NCBI RefSeq assembly: GCF_001043895.1
Contig: NZ_JTHF01000147.1
Span: 1-34,680, forward strand
DNA from: Methylobacterium indicum
GTDB lineage: Bacteria; Pseudomonadota; Alphaproteobacteria; Rhizobiales; Beijerinckiaceae
Direction of reading: 5' to 3'
Length of the DNA: 34,680 nucleotides
The notes below the pieces were generated by a model, which did not search any database, was not told the DNA's origin, and saw only the letters and a program-made list of their open reading frames with translations. Position numbers and translations under genes: made by a program. How positions within the stretch are numbered: the first letter of the stretch is position 1; each line of letters starts with the position of its first letter. Shown here in pieces: positions 8,251 through 18,376 of the stretch.

Positions 8251-8867
8251 CGGACGGGAGCGCTCCCCGGGGTACGGCCGGCTACGCCGCCGAGGCCGAG
8301 CGGCTGGTCTCGCAATACGAGAGCATCGCCTTCGCGGAGATCCACGCGGCGATCCTGCCGCTCCTGCCCGCGCCGCCGGCCCATGTCCTCGATATCGGGG
8401 CCGGGACCGGGCGCGATGCCGCGGGCTTCGCCGCCCTCGGCTATCGCGTCACCGCCGTCGAGCCGACCGCCGAGCTGCGCCGGCAGGCGGTCGCCCTGCA
8501 TCCGTCCCCGTCGATCGACTGGCTGGATGACGGCCTGCCGGACCTCGCCGCCCTCTCCGGGCGCGGCGAGAGCTTCGACGTCGTGATGCTCACCGCCGTC
8601 TGGATGCATCTCGACGCGGCCGAGCGGCGGTGCGCGATGCCGCGTCTCGCCCGCCTCCTGCGGGTCGGGGGCGTGATGGCCTTGTCGCTGCGCCACGGTC
8701 CCGTGCCGGAGGGGCGGCGGATGTTCGACGTGTCGGCGGCCGAGACGATCGACCTCGCGCGCGGGTGCGGCCTGCGCTGCCTCCTCTGCCGCACCGACGC
8801 GGATGCCCAGCTCGGCCGGCCCGGCGTGACCTGGGACCGGGTCGCCTTCGTCCGGGACGACGCGTAA
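8247..8867 (+). CDS. Class I SAM-dependent methyltransferase
   Basis: A 206-residue methyltransferase. The SAM-binding motif I VLDIGAGTGRDA lies near residues 48-59, followed by the acidic motif II TAVEPTAELR and the motif IV-like FDVVMLTAVWMHLD. The GTG start at 8247 overlaps the ABC-F stop (GTGA), which implies translational coupling. The substrate cannot be told from sequence; small-molecule methyltransferases of this type are diverse. Coupling to an ABC-F ribosome factor suggests but does not prove a role near translation. Confidence 0.8.
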   Translation: MTDGSAPRGTAGYAAEAERLVSQYESIAFAEIHAAILPLLPAPPAHVLDIGAGTGRDAAGFAALGYRVTAVEPTAELRRQAVALHPSPSIDWLDDGLPDLAALSGRGESFDVVMLTAVWMHLDAAERRCAMPRLARLLRVGGVMALSLRHGPVPEGRRMFDVSAAETIDLARGCGLRCLLCRTDADAQLGRPGVTWDRVAFVRDDA

Positions 8868-8934
8868 GGGGCTTCACGCGCCCGGGACGATCGCCTAGGG
8901 CGTGGGCCGATTCTCGTTTCCGGCCCGGGTACCC

Positions 8935-9798
8935 ATGACCACCCCCTCCTACGTCCTCTCCCTCTCCTGCACCAACGTTCCGGGGATCGTGGCCGGCGTC
9001 TCGGCCTACCTGTTCGAGGCCGGGTGCAATATCCTCGACGCGCAGCAATTCGATGACGTCGAGACCGGCCGCTTCTTCATGCGGATCGTGTTCAACCCGG
9101 TCGCGGCCGGGCCGGGGCGGGATGCGCTCGCGTCCGGCTTCGAGGCGGTGGCGGCGCGGTTCGGCATGGACTGGACCCTGCGGGACCGGGCCGAGCGGCG
9201 GCGCGTGATGCTCCTCGTCTCGCGCTTCGACCATTGCCTCAACGACCTCCTCTACCGCTGGCGCATCGGCGAGTTGCCGATGGAGGTCTGCGCCGTGGTC
9301 TCGAACTATCCGCGGGAGATCTACGGCGCGGCGGATCTCGCCGGCGTCCCGTTCCATCACCTGCCGATCACGCCGGACACCAAGCCCCAGCAGGAGGCCG
9401 CCCTGTGGCGCCTCGTCGAGGAGACCGGCGCCGAGCTGGTGGTGCTCGCCCGCTACATGCAGATCCTGTCGGACGACCTCTCGCACAAGCTCGCGGGCCG
9501 CTGCATCAACATCCACCACTCGTTCCTGCCCGGCTTCAAGGGCGCCAAGCCCTACCACCAGGCCCACGTGCGCGGCGTGAAGCTGATCGGCGCCACCTCG
9601 CACCTCGTCACCGGCGACCTCGACGAGGGGCCGATCATCGAGCAGGACGTCGAGCGCATCTCGCACCGCGACACCCCCGAGGATCTGGTGCGCAAGGGCC
9701 GGGACATCGAGCGCCGGGTGCTCGCCCGGGCCGTGCGCTACGTGCTGGAGGACCGGGTGATCGCCAACGGCCGCAAGACCGTGGTGTTCACCGACTAG
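8935..9798 (+). CDS. purU: Formyltetrahydrofolate deformylase PurU
   Basis: A 287-residue PurU. It hydrolyses 10-formyl-tetrahydrofolate to formate and tetrahydrofolate, balancing the one-carbon pool. An N-terminal ACT domain (about 5-85) is followed by the formyltransferase fold (about 90-280). The catalytic triad equivalent to Asn-His-Asp of PurN is visible as Asn192 and His194 in [12 protein letters not shown] and Asp230 in [10 protein letters not shown] chose ATG 8935 because the ACT strand YVLSLSC follows it; an upstream in-frame ATG at 8902 adds 11 non-conserved residues. In methylotrophs this enzyme sits at the formate-folate branch point. It overlaps the convergent AlgX-like gene by 11 bases. 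Confidence 0.93.
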   Translation: MTTPSYVLSLSCTNVPGIVAGVSAYLFEAGCNILDAQQFDDVETGRFFMRIVFNPVAAGPGRDALASGFEAVAARFGMDWTLRDRAERRRVMLLVSRFDHCLNDLLYRWRIGELPMEVCAVVSNYPREIYGAADLAGVPFHHLPITPDTKPQQEAALWRLVEETGAELVVLARYMQILSDDLSHKLAGRCINIHHSFLPGFKGAKPYHQAHVRGVKLIGATSHLVTGDLDEGPIIEQDVERISHRDTPEDLVRKGRDIERRVLARAVRYVLEDRVIANGRKTVVFTD

Positions 9799-10732
9799 GG
9801 ATCGCGAGCCCGGGATTCTCCGCGAGCAGCCGGGCGATCTTCTCGTCCTCGTAGCGCCCGACGTCGAAGCCGTCGTCGTCGGGCAGCCGGGCCATGTAGC
9901 GCTCGGCGGATTCGGTGAGCAGGATCGCCGGGCGCAGCCGCGCGACGAGGCCCCAATCGATCTCCGCCGACCAGACGAAATCGACCCGCCGGAAGGTCTC
10001 GGCGAGCATGCTGGTGAGCCCCAGGCCCCCGTAGCCCGAATAGGACGAGCCGAACACGAGCAGCGAGCGCGGGTCGGCCGCCGGGTCGTCGGTGCGGAAC
10101 CCGACCCGCACGCCGGTATGGAGGGCAAGTTCCGGGTGGCGCTCGGCCAGTGCGTGGAGGCGGCCCTCCTCGGCGATCCCGGCGGTCCGGCGGATCGCCC
10201 GGTAGGTCGAGGTCTCGCTCACCGGAAATTGCAGCTTCTCGCCGAGATCCATGCGGCGGGTGACTTCGTGGGCCGGCCGCGTCTCCAGGAGGTCGGGAAT
10301 CGCCGCCGCGCCGCAGGCCGCGCAGATCGCCCGGTAGGCGACGAAGGTGCCCTGCGAGGTCCAGTGCGTGTCGGTCCGGTAGTACAGTTCCGCCGCGTCG
10401 CGCCGGGCCCTGAGCGGCGTCAGGGCGTCGACCCACAGCCGGCGCCCCGCGGGCGTGAGACGCAGCAACTGCCCCAGCCGGCGCGTCGGCGAGCGCGAGG
10501 CCCGGACCGGGCCGTCGCCGTGGAACTTGTGGTCGTAGACGCTCAGCTTCTCGGGCGAGGACAGATGCAGGTAGCGGGCGTGGAGCCGCGCGGCCTTGTC
10601 GGCACGGGCGAGCAGCAGCCGGCGCCAGCCCCGCAGCATGCGCCAGACCTCCGGGGTGTTGGCGTAGAGGTCCGCCGCCCGGTTGGTGCCGACGGTCAGA
10701 AACAGCCAGCCGTCCTGCCCGATATGGAACAT
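9788..10732 (-). CDS. AlgX/AlgJ-like SGNH-fold protein (putative polysaccharide O-acetyltransferase)
   Basis: A 314-residue protein related to the AlgX/AlgJ/DltD-like SGNH hydrolase group that O-acetylates exopolysaccharides. It opens with the family-typical GQDGWLFL (5-12). Asp121 and His123 in [12 protein letters not shown] are the Asp-x-His pair. FGSSYSG (227-233) aligns with the GDSxS nucleophile block, with Ser230 as candidate nucleophile. The usual Asp of GDS is Ser here. No N-terminal signal peptide or membrane helix is visible, which is unusual for enzymes that act in the periplasm. It follows a methyltransferase by 11 bases, so both are probably one operon. Glycan modification is an inference. 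Confidence 0.7.
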   Translation of the reverse strand: MFHIGQDGWLFLTVGTNRAADLYANTPEVWRMLRGWRRLLLARADKAARLHARYLHLSSPEKLSVYDHKFHGDGPVRASRSPTRRLGQLLRLTPAGRRLWVDALTPLRARRDAAELYYRTDTHWTSQGTFVAYRAICAACGAAAIPDLLETRPAHEVTRRMDLGEKLQFPVSETSTYRAIRRTAGIAEEGRLHALAERHPELALHTGVRVGFRTDDPAADPRSLLVFGSSYSGYGGLGLTSMLAETFRRVDFVWSAEIDWGLVARLRPAILLTESAERYMARLPDDDGFDVGRYEDEKIARLLAENPGLAIPSR

Positions 10733-10743
10733 TCCCGTCCTTC

Positions 10744-11592
10744 TCAGATCGCCGCGTGGTTCGCCTGCGTCCGGCGGCCGACCACGGCGTAGAGCGTGCG
10801 CATCCGGCCGGCGAGCGGGCGGCGGTGATAGGCGATCCGCGTCTCGCCAAAGCCGATGATCTGAAGCCAGCGCACGATCGTCCGCGGCGGGATCTGCCAC
10901 CAGGCCGCGAACGGGTTGCCCTGGCCGGTGCGGGGCAGGAAGACCAGGGGGGCGTCGGCGCGCCGGTCCGCCCACCGCTCGCGCGCGAACGGCCCGTGCC
11001 GGGGGTCGCCGAGCCAGCCGTCGTCGACGAGCCGGCCCGGATCGTACCACGGCCGGCGCGGCAGCGTGCCGGTGACCACGGCGGTCTCCTGGACGAGGCG
11101 CAGCGCGCTGTGCAGCGCCCGGAACGGGTCGCGGACCTGCGCCAGCGCTCCCAGAACCGCGAGGTCGACCGGGCCGATCGCCTCGGGCACGGCATGGAGG
11201 TCGCCCTCCACCCGCTCGGCCCGCGAGCCCAGGGCGGCGTGGCAGTGGCGATAGGCGCGGGCGATCCGGGCCTGGTGTTCGTCGAGGAGCGGCACGAGGT
11301 GGGAGGCCGGCGCGCCGTCGCAGAACGGCACGAGGTCCCAGTGCCGGCCCTCGGCCCGGTCGTAGGACACGACCTCGGCGCCCAGGGCCTCCATGGCGAA
11401 GCTGGTGAAGCCGCTGAGCGCGCAGGCATCGAGCACGCGTCGGCCGCGCAGCGGCACGTCGCCGAGGCAGGCGGAGAAGTTCTCCCGCAGGTCGATCTCG
11501 CCCGCCAGCGTGCCGTGGCCGGGCAGGTCGATCGTGTGCGTGAGGTGCAGGCCCTCGGAGAGGCCCGCGGCAGCGGGGTCGCGGTCCGACAT
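10744..11592 (-). CDS. SAM-dependent methyltransferase-like protein
   Basis: A 282-residue protein with a class I methyltransferase core. VLDACALSGF (53-62) stands for motif I, followed by VVSYDRAEG, and VDLAVLGALAQVRDP occupies the position of motif IV. The C-terminal third, with the PLAGRMRTLYAVVGRR end, is typical of DUF1698/tRNA-cmo5U-like or sugar-methylating relatives, but I cannot assign the substrate. It starts at ATG 11592 and heads a two-gene operon with the AlgX-like protein. It is divergent from the GlcG-peptide transporter operon, with a 186-bp shared upstream region. With the AlgX-like partner, modification of a surface glycan is a reasonable guess. Confidence 0.7.
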   Translation of the reverse strand: MSDRDPAAAGLSEGLHLTHTIDLPGHGTLAGEIDLRENFSACLGDVPLRGRRVLDACALSGFTSFAMEALGAEVVSYDRAEGRHWDLVPFCDGAPASHLVPLLDEHQARIARAYRHCHAALGSRAERVEGDLHAVPEAIGPVDLAVLGALAQVRDPFRALHSALRLVQETAVVTGTLPRRPWYDPGRLVDDGWLGDPRHGPFARERWADRRADAPLVFLPRTGQGNPFAAWWQIPPRTIVRWLQIIGFGETRIAYHRRPLAGRMRTLYAVVGRRTQANHAAI

Positions 11593-11778
11593 GTCCCTCA
11601 AGGCGCCGATGGTGCGCGGGGCCGGTATCACGACGGTCGCGCTGCGGCAACGCGGGGCCCCGGCGGTCGATGCCCCGACCCTGGCATCCCCCGGCCCGGC
11701 AGGGTAAGCCCCGGGGACCCGAGGATGGCGGCCCGCCCGCGCGGCCCGCCGACCCGACGACCCGGAGTTCCCGACACC

Positions 11779-12213
11779 ATGTCCGACCTCACCCTCGACG
11801 CCGCCTCGACCCTCGTGACCGCCGCCCTCAAGGCCGGCCGCGACCTCGGGCTCAAGCCCCTGGCGGTGGTGGTGCTCGACGCCCGCGGCGCCCTCAAGGC
11901 GGCCTCCGTCGAGGACGGCACCAGCCTGAAGCGGGCCGAGATCGCCCTCGGCAAGGCCAACGGCGCGCTGGCGCTCGGCATCGGCTCGCGCGCCATCGCC
12001 AAGCGGGCCGAGGAGCAGGCCTACTTCGTCGCCGCGGTGACCCACGTGGCGGGCCCCGCCGGGCTGATCCCGGTCCCGGGCGGCGTGCTGATCAAGCGCG
12101 ACGGCGTGCTCCTCGGCGCGGTCGGCATCTCGGGCGACACCTCGGACAACGACGAGAAGGCGGCGCTCGCCGGAATCGAGGCCGCCGGCCTCCAGGCCCA
12201 GACCGGCGCCTGA
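11779..12213 (+). CDS. GlcG/HbpS-like (DUF336) protein
   Basis: A 144-residue single-domain protein of the GlcG/HbpS-like family (PF03928). The pattern LKPLAVVVLDARGALKAA, then KANGALALGIGSR, GGVLIKRDGVLLGAVGISG and a final DEKAALAGIEAAG is characteristic. Some members bind haem or cobalamin-related compounds, while others are linked to glycolate or diol catabolism with unclear function. No signal peptide is seen, so it is probably cytoplasmic. It lies only 8 bases before the solute-binding protein and is therefore the likely first gene of the peptide-importer operon. That association could mean a role in processing or sensing the imported ligand. Confidence 0.8.
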   Translation: MSDLTLDAASTLVTAALKAGRDLGLKPLAVVVLDARGALKAASVEDGTSLKRAEIALGKANGALALGIGSRAIAKRAEEQAYFVAAVTHVAGPAGLIPVPGGVLIKRDGVLLGAVGISGDTSDNDEKAALAGIEAAGLQAQTGA

Positions 12214-12221
12214 GCCCGGCG

Positions 12222-13826
12222 ATGCGGCGCCGGGACGTCCTCGCGGGCTTCGGTGCCGCATCCTTGGGCGCCGCGCCCTTCGGCGCGGCGGTCCCCGCCC
12301 GCGCGGCCGGTCCCGCCGCCTACCGGCGCGGCAACGGCGCCGACCCCGAGACCCTCGACCCGCACAAGACCTCGACCGTGGCCGAGGCGACGATCCTCCT
12401 CGACCTCTACGAGGGCCTGAGCACCTACGGCCCCGACGGCGCCCTGATGCCGGGGGCGGCCGCGGGCTGGACCACCTCCGCCGACGGCCTGACCTGGACC
12501 TTCGCGTTGCGCCCCGACGGGCGCTGGTCGAACGGCGATCCGGTCGTCGCCGACGACGTCGTGCACGGCTTCCGCCGCATGCTCGACCCGGCGACGGGGG
12601 CGAAATACGCCAGCGTGCTGGCGCCGATCCTGAATGCCGAGGCGGTCAACCGCGGGGCGATGCCGGTGGACGCCGTCGGGGTGTCGGCGCCCGATCCGCT
12701 CACGGTGGTGATCCGGCTCGCCCAGCCGACCCCCTACTTCGCCGAGCTGATGGCGCGCCAGGCGAGCACGCCGCTCCACCGGCCCTCGCTCGCCCGCTTC
12801 GGCGACGCCTTCACCCGGCCCGGCAACCTCGTGTCGAACGGCGCCTACGTGCTGAAGGATTTCTCGCCCAACGACCGTATCGTGGCGATCCGCAACCCGC
12901 ATCACCGCGACGCCGCCGCGATCGCGATCCCCCGGGTCGAGTACATCCCGACCCCCGACCTCGCCGCCGCGGTGCGCCGCTTCGCCGCCGGCGAGATCGA
13001 TTCCCTCGAGGACCTGCCCGCCGACCAGGTGAAGGCGCTCAAGGCCCGGTTCGGCGCGGGCGTGATCCTCAACCCGGCCCTCGGCGTGCTGGCGCTGATG
13101 GTGAACGTGCGCAAAGCCCCCCTCGGGGATGCCCGGGTACGCCGGGCCCTGTCGCTCGCCCTCGACCGCGAGTTCCTGGCGGACGCCGTGTGGGGCGAGA
13201 CGATGCTGCCGGCCTATTCCCTGACGCCGGCCGGCCTCGACAACGCGCTTCCCCCGCCCACGATGCCGGGCCGGGACCTGTCGCCGCTCGAGCGCGAGGA
13301 CGCGGCGGTCGCGCTCCTGCGCGAGGCCGGCTACGGGCCGGGCGGCACCCCGCTCGCGGTCGAGCTGCGCTACAACATCACCGACAACAACCGGAACACC
13401 ATGGTGGCGATCGCCGACATGTGGCGGCCGCTCAACGTCGCGACGTCCTTTGCCGCCACCGACGCCAAGACCCATTTCGCCTATCTGCGCGACGGCGGCC
13501 CGTTCGACCTCGCCCGGATGAGCTGGATCGCCGATTACGCCGACCCGCAGAACTTCCTGTTCCTGGTCGAGAGCGGGAACGACGGCTTCAATTCCGGGCA
13601 CTACGCCAACCCGGCCTACGACGCCCTGATGCGCGAGGCCGCCCGCGAGACCGACCTTCAGGCCCGCGCCCGGATCCTCTACCGTGCGGAAGAACTCTTT
13701 CTCGCCGACCTGCCCTGGATCCCGCTGCTGCATTACCGGCACAAGCACCTGATCGGCCCGCGCCTGCGCGGCTTCCAGCCCAACCTGCGCGGCGTCTCGC
13801 CGACGCGCTGGCTGTCGCTCGCATGA
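12222..13826 (+). CDS. Oligopeptide-type ABC transporter substrate-binding protein
   Basis: A 534-residue periplasmic binding protein of the OppA/DppA (SBP_bac_5) family. The N-terminus MRRRDVLAGFGAAS has a twin-arginine motif and a hydrophobic stretch ending near ARAAG (about residue 29), so Tat export is likely. The mature start NGADPETLDPHKTSTVAEA is the family hallmark. SNGAYVLKDFSPNDRIV, VRRALSLALDR and the late WIPLLHYRHKHLI are also typical of OppA-like peptide binders. It is followed by two permeases and a double ATPase, making a complete importer. The ligand may be an oligopeptide, a murein peptide or a haem-related compound; the GlcG-like neighbour makes the last worth considering. 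Confidence 0.9.
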   Translation: MRRRDVLAGFGAASLGAAPFGAAVPARAAGPAAYRRGNGADPETLDPHKTSTVAEATILLDLYEGLSTYGPDGALMPGAAAGWTTSADGLTWTFALRPDGRWSNGDPVVADDVVHGFRRMLDPATGAKYASVLAPILNAEAVNRGAMPVDAVGVSAPDPLTVVIRLAQPTPYFAELMARQASTPLHRPSLARFGDAFTRPGNLVSNGAYVLKDFSPNDRIVAIRNPHHRDAAAIAIPRVEYIPTPDLAAAVRRFAAGEIDSLEDLPADQVKALKARFGAGVILNPALGVLALMVNVRKAPLGDARVRRALSLALDREFLADAVWGETMLPAYSLTPAGLDNALPPPTMPGRDLSPLEREDAAVALLREAGYGPGGTPLAVELRYNITDNNRNTMVAIADMWRPLNVATSFAATDAKTHFAYLRDGGPFDLARMSWIADYADPQNFLFLVESGNDGFNSGHYANPAYDALMREAARETDLQARARILYRAEELFLADLPWIPLLHYRHKHLIGPRLRGFQPNLRGVSPTRWLSLA

Positions 13827-13850
13827 GGCCCCGACCATGATGCCCCGCGC

Positions 13851-14774
13851 ATGATCGCCTACGTGCTGCGCCGCCTCGCCCAGGCCGTCCCGACGCTGTT
13901 CATCGTCGTCACCCTGTCGTTCTTCCTGGTGCGGCTGGCGCCGGGCGGCCCCTTCGACCTGGAGCGGCCCCTGCCGGCCGCCGCGATGGAGAACCTGCGC
14001 CGGGTCTACGGCCTCGACCAGCCGCTGCTGGTCCAGTACGGGCGCTACCTCGCGGCTTTGGCGCGGGGCGATCTCGGGCCGTCCTTCTCGGTGCGCGACC
14101 TCTCGGTGGCCGAGCTGTTCGCCCGCGGCCTGCCGGTCTCGATGACGCTGGGGGCGCTCGCCCTCCTCGTCTCGCTCGTCCTCGGCACCCTGCTCGGGGG
14201 CCTCTCGGCCCTGCGGCGGGGCTCGGCCCTCGACCATGCGGTGACGACGCTCGGCACCTTCGCGCTGACCGTGCCGGGCTTCGTGGTCGCGCCGCTGCTC
14301 CAGATCGCCTTCGGGCTGACCCTGCGCTGGCTCCCCGTCGGCGGCTGGGACGACGGATCGCCGAGAAACCTCGTCCTGCCGGTCGTCACCCTGGCGCTGC
14401 CGCAGGTCGCCGTGGTGGCGCGGCTCTTCCGGGCCGGCCTCGTCGAGGTGTTCGACCGGCCGCATTGGCGCACCCTGCGGGCGCTGGGGCTTGCGCCCCG
14501 CACCCTCGCGCTCCACGGCCTGCGCGGCGCGGCGCTCCCCGTCGTCTCCTATCTCGGCCCGGCGGCGGCGGGGCTCCTCACCGGCTCGGTGGTGGTCGAG
14601 ACGGTGTTCGGCCTGCCCGGCGTCGGGCGCTACTTCGTCGACGGGGCGATCAACCGCGACTACACGCTGGTGCTCGGCACGGTGGTGCTGATCGCGGTCT
14701 TCGTCCTCGTGCTCAACCTCCTGTCCGACCTCGCCTGCGCGCTGATCGATCCCCGCCTGAGGGATTTCGGGTGA
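13851..14774 (+). CDS. Oligopeptide ABC transporter permease (OppB-like)
   Basis: A 307-residue inner-membrane permease. It begins MIAYVLRRLAQAVPTLFIVV, the conserved first helix of OppB/DppB proteins, followed by RLAPGGPFD and YGLDQPLLVQYGRYL. About six membrane segments are visible. The EAA loop that contacts the ATPase is around RTLRALGLAPRTLALHGLRG (near residue 205). A late VVVETVFGLPGVGRYFVDGA is also conserved. It starts 24 bases after the binding-protein gene and overlaps the next permease by four bases (GTGA). Confidence 0.92.
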   Translation: MIAYVLRRLAQAVPTLFIVVTLSFFLVRLAPGGPFDLERPLPAAAMENLRRVYGLDQPLLVQYGRYLAALARGDLGPSFSVRDLSVAELFARGLPVSMTLGALALLVSLVLGTLLGGLSALRRGSALDHAVTTLGTFALTVPGFVVAPLLQIAFGLTLRWLPVGGWDDGSPRNLVLPVVTLALPQVAVVARLFRAGLVEVFDRPHWRTLRALGLAPRTLALHGLRGAALPVVSYLGPAAAGLLTGSVVVETVFGLPGVGRYFVDGAINRDYTLVLGTVVLIAVFVLVLNLLSDLACALIDPRLRDFG

Positions 14775-15886
14775 TCTCGTCCCCGTCCGTCCTCGCCTTC
14801 GCCGAGGCCTCGCTCCTCGCCCGCGCCCGGCGCCGCCTCCTCGGTGATGGGCTCGCGCGGGCCTGCGCGGCGCTCCTCGCCGTGGTGGCGCTCGCCTGCC
14901 TTCTCGGGCCCTTCGTCACCGGCCACCCCTACGACCGGCTCTACTACGATTATCCGGGCGTCCCGCCGTCGCTCGCGCTCTACCCCAGGCCCGAGGCCGT
15001 GGGCCCGGCCCTCGATCGGCTCGCCCTCCGCATGCGGGTGCGGGCCGAGGACGTCGCGGTCACCGGGGAGGCGGTACGCCTGACGCTCGCCTCCGACCGG
15101 CCGATCGACGACCGGGTGCTCACCTTCTTCTCCCGCTCCGACATTTTCGGGGAGGCCCGCCTCCTCGGGCGGTCCGAGGACGGGCGGCGGCTCACCGTCG
15201 AGGCGCCGTTGCACGCTCTCCGCTTCCTCGCCGGCACCGACGCGCTCGGGCGCGACCTCCTCACCCGCACGCTCACCGCCGGCCGCCTGTCCCTGGCGCT
15301 CGGCCTGATGGCGACCGCGGTGGCGCTCGGCATCGGGGTGGCCTACGGGGCGCTGGCCGGCACGCTCGGCGGGCGGGTCGACGCGGCGATGATGCGCCTC
15401 GTCGACATCCTGTACTCCCTGCCCTTCGTGTTCTTCGTCATCATGCTGGTGGTGTTCTTCGGCCGCTCGGTGGCGCTGATCTTCGTCGCGGTCGGCGCCG
15501 TGGAATGGCTCGACATGGCCCGCATCGTCCGGGCGGAGGCGCAAGCCATCCGCCGGCGCGACTACGTGCGGGCGGCCGAGGCGCTGGGCCTCTCCACGAG
15601 CGCGATCCTGCGCCGGCACGTCGTGCCGAACCTGCTCGGCCCCGTCGTCGCCTTCGCGGCCCTGATGGTGCCGCGGGTGATCCTGCTCGAGAGCTTCCTC
15701 TCGTTCCTCGGCCTCGGCGTGCAGGAGCCGGCGACGAGCTGGGGCGTGCTGATCGCCGACGGCGCCCGCTCCCTCGAGACCGCGCCCTGGATGCTGATCG
15801 TGCCGGCCTCGTTCCTCGTCGCCACCCTGCTCGCCCTGACGCTGCTCGGCGAGCGCCTGCGCGACGCCCTCGACGTGCGGGGGTGA
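14771..15886 (+). CDS. Oligopeptide ABC transporter permease (OppC-like) with long periplasmic insertion
   Basis: A 371-residue OppC/DppC-family permease that pairs with the OppB-like protein. The first membrane helix is near residues 32-50. FLAGTDALGRDLLTR (about 155-170) is the family signature before the core. The EAA loop RRDYVRAAEALGLSTS and SFLSFLGLGVQEP follow. Between helix 1 and the core lie about 100 residues (roughly 55-155), longer than the usual 40-60, including VAVTGEAVRLTLASDRPIDD, apparently a small beta-rich periplasmic element. The GTG start overlaps the OppB stop, giving translational coupling. The long insertion resembles YejE-type permeases. Confidence 0.88.
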   Translation: MISSPSVLAFAEASLLARARRRLLGDGLARACAALLAVVALACLLGPFVTGHPYDRLYYDYPGVPPSLALYPRPEAVGPALDRLALRMRVRAEDVAVTGEAVRLTLASDRPIDDRVLTFFSRSDIFGEARLLGRSEDGRRLTVEAPLHALRFLAGTDALGRDLLTRTLTAGRLSLALGLMATAVALGIGVAYGALAGTLGGRVDAAMMRLVDILYSLPFVFFVIMLVVFFGRSVALIFVAVGAVEWLDMARIVRAEAQAIRRRDYVRAAEALGLSTSAILRRHVVPNLLGPVVAFAALMVPRVILLESFLSFLGLGVQEPATSWGVLIADGARSLETAPWMLIVPASFLVATLLALTLLGERLRDALDVRG

Positions 15887-15890
15887 GCGC

Positions 15891-17489
<1,599 letters not shown>

Positions 17490-17578
17490 GGCGTCCCCGA
17501 CCGCCCCACCCTTGAACCTCCGGCGACGGCGCGCCACTTCGCGCCTTCCGATAGGGCATCACCTGGAGAACGAGACTG

Positions 17579-17998
17579 ATGCGCTCCGCGCTCGCCCTCA
17601 CGCTGCTCGCGCTCGCCGCCGTTCCGGCCGCCGCCCAGCCCGATCCCGTGGCGGCGATGCTGTTTCCGTGCCGGACGCCGGAGGAGACCTGCTACGTCGG
17701 CGTGGTCAAGGACGGCAAGGTCACGGTGCTGTTCACCAACGACCGCAAGGCCGACGAGATCGCCGGCAAGCCGATGGCCGTTTCCGGAGACGGCCTCGAC
17801 CTCGCCAAGGCCGAGAACCGCACCGTGATGCTGGTCGGCAGCTACGACCCGAAGGACGGCCTGACCAAGGCCGAGGTGGTCGACGTGGCGAGCCCGCTGG
17901 TCGCCTTCGCGCTCAAGACCACGATCGGCGGCGGCGAGGCCGACGAGGGCGGCGACGAGCCCCCGGCGCCCCCGCCACCGGCGCCGCGCAAGAAGTAG
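17579..17998 (+). CDS. Small exported protein of unknown function
   Basis: A 139-residue protein. Residues 1-20 form a signal peptide (hydrophobic run, AAAQ end), so the mature form is periplasmic or secreted. Cys31 and Cys38 in CRTPEETC could form a disulfide. The middle is a beta-rich sequence, and the tail is acidic then proline-rich and basic (DEPPAPPPPAPRKK). I do not recognise the family. A GGAG element lies 10 bases before ATG 17579. It is 89 bp after the transporter operon and might be read from it or from its own promoter. Confidence 0.7.
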   Translation: MRSALALTLLALAAVPAAAQPDPVAAMLFPCRTPEETCYVGVVKDGKVTVLFTNDRKADEIAGKPMAVSGDGLDLAKAENRTVMLVGSYDPKDGLTKAEVVDVASPLVAFALKTTIGGGEADEGGDEPPAPPPPAPRKK

Positions 17999-18065
17999 GG
18001 GGCGCCTCCGCCCGGACCCTGCCCCCCTCCGCGCAGGACTGTCTGGGGGAAACAATGGCGCGTCT

Positions 18066-18122
18066 CCCCTCTCCCACATCTTGCAGCGATACCGGGCAAG
18101 CCCGGCATCGCCTGGAGAGGGG
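18066..18122. repeat. Nested palindromic element (CCCCTCTCC ... GGAGAGGGG)
   Basis: An outer 9-bp inverted repeat CCCCTCTCC/GGAGAGGGG encloses an inner hairpin GCGAT-A-CCGGGC-AA-GCCCGG-C-ATCGC with one mismatch. The outer stem matches the core of the palindrome at 29709-29755, so both probably belong to one dispersed intergenic repeat family. It may also act as a terminator for the gene ending at 17998. Confidence 0.65.
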
Positions 18123-18222
18123 ATCCCGCGCTCGATCTCCAAAAGGACGTTTTCCCGGACAGCCCTGCGCCGCGGGGAAGGGCTTCCGCTCGGATCGTGC
18201 CCTGGCAAACTGGTTGATGTAC

Positions 18223-18236
18223 TAAAACATTAGTGC
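18223..18236. promoter_or_regulatory. Operator-like dyad ACTAA-N4-TTAGT
   Basis: A perfect 5-bp dyad in an AT-rich patch upstream of the RraA-like gene. Short spaced palindromes of this kind are used by GntR-type repressors, but no regulator gene is adjacent. The exact edges could be off by one or two bases. Confidence 0.35.
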
Positions 18237-18376
18237 TTCAATGGCATGTCACAGGCTGCCGGACCGGCGGCCGCGGAGCGGCGAAGTCGTCCGGGTGGCG
18301 GGGAGGATCGGTGGCGGCACGGCGTCCCACGGGCTTTCCGCCGCCCGCGGCCTTCGCTCCCGACCGGAGAGCCCCG

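Larger units (their letters stand above)
17999..18376. other. Intergenic region with a nested palindrome and an operator-like dyad
   Basis: No gene is seen. The region contains a nested hairpin element (18066-18122) and, 135 bp before the RraA-like start, a short AT-rich stretch with a dyad (18223-18236). The rest is GC-rich without clear signals. Confidence 0.5.
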
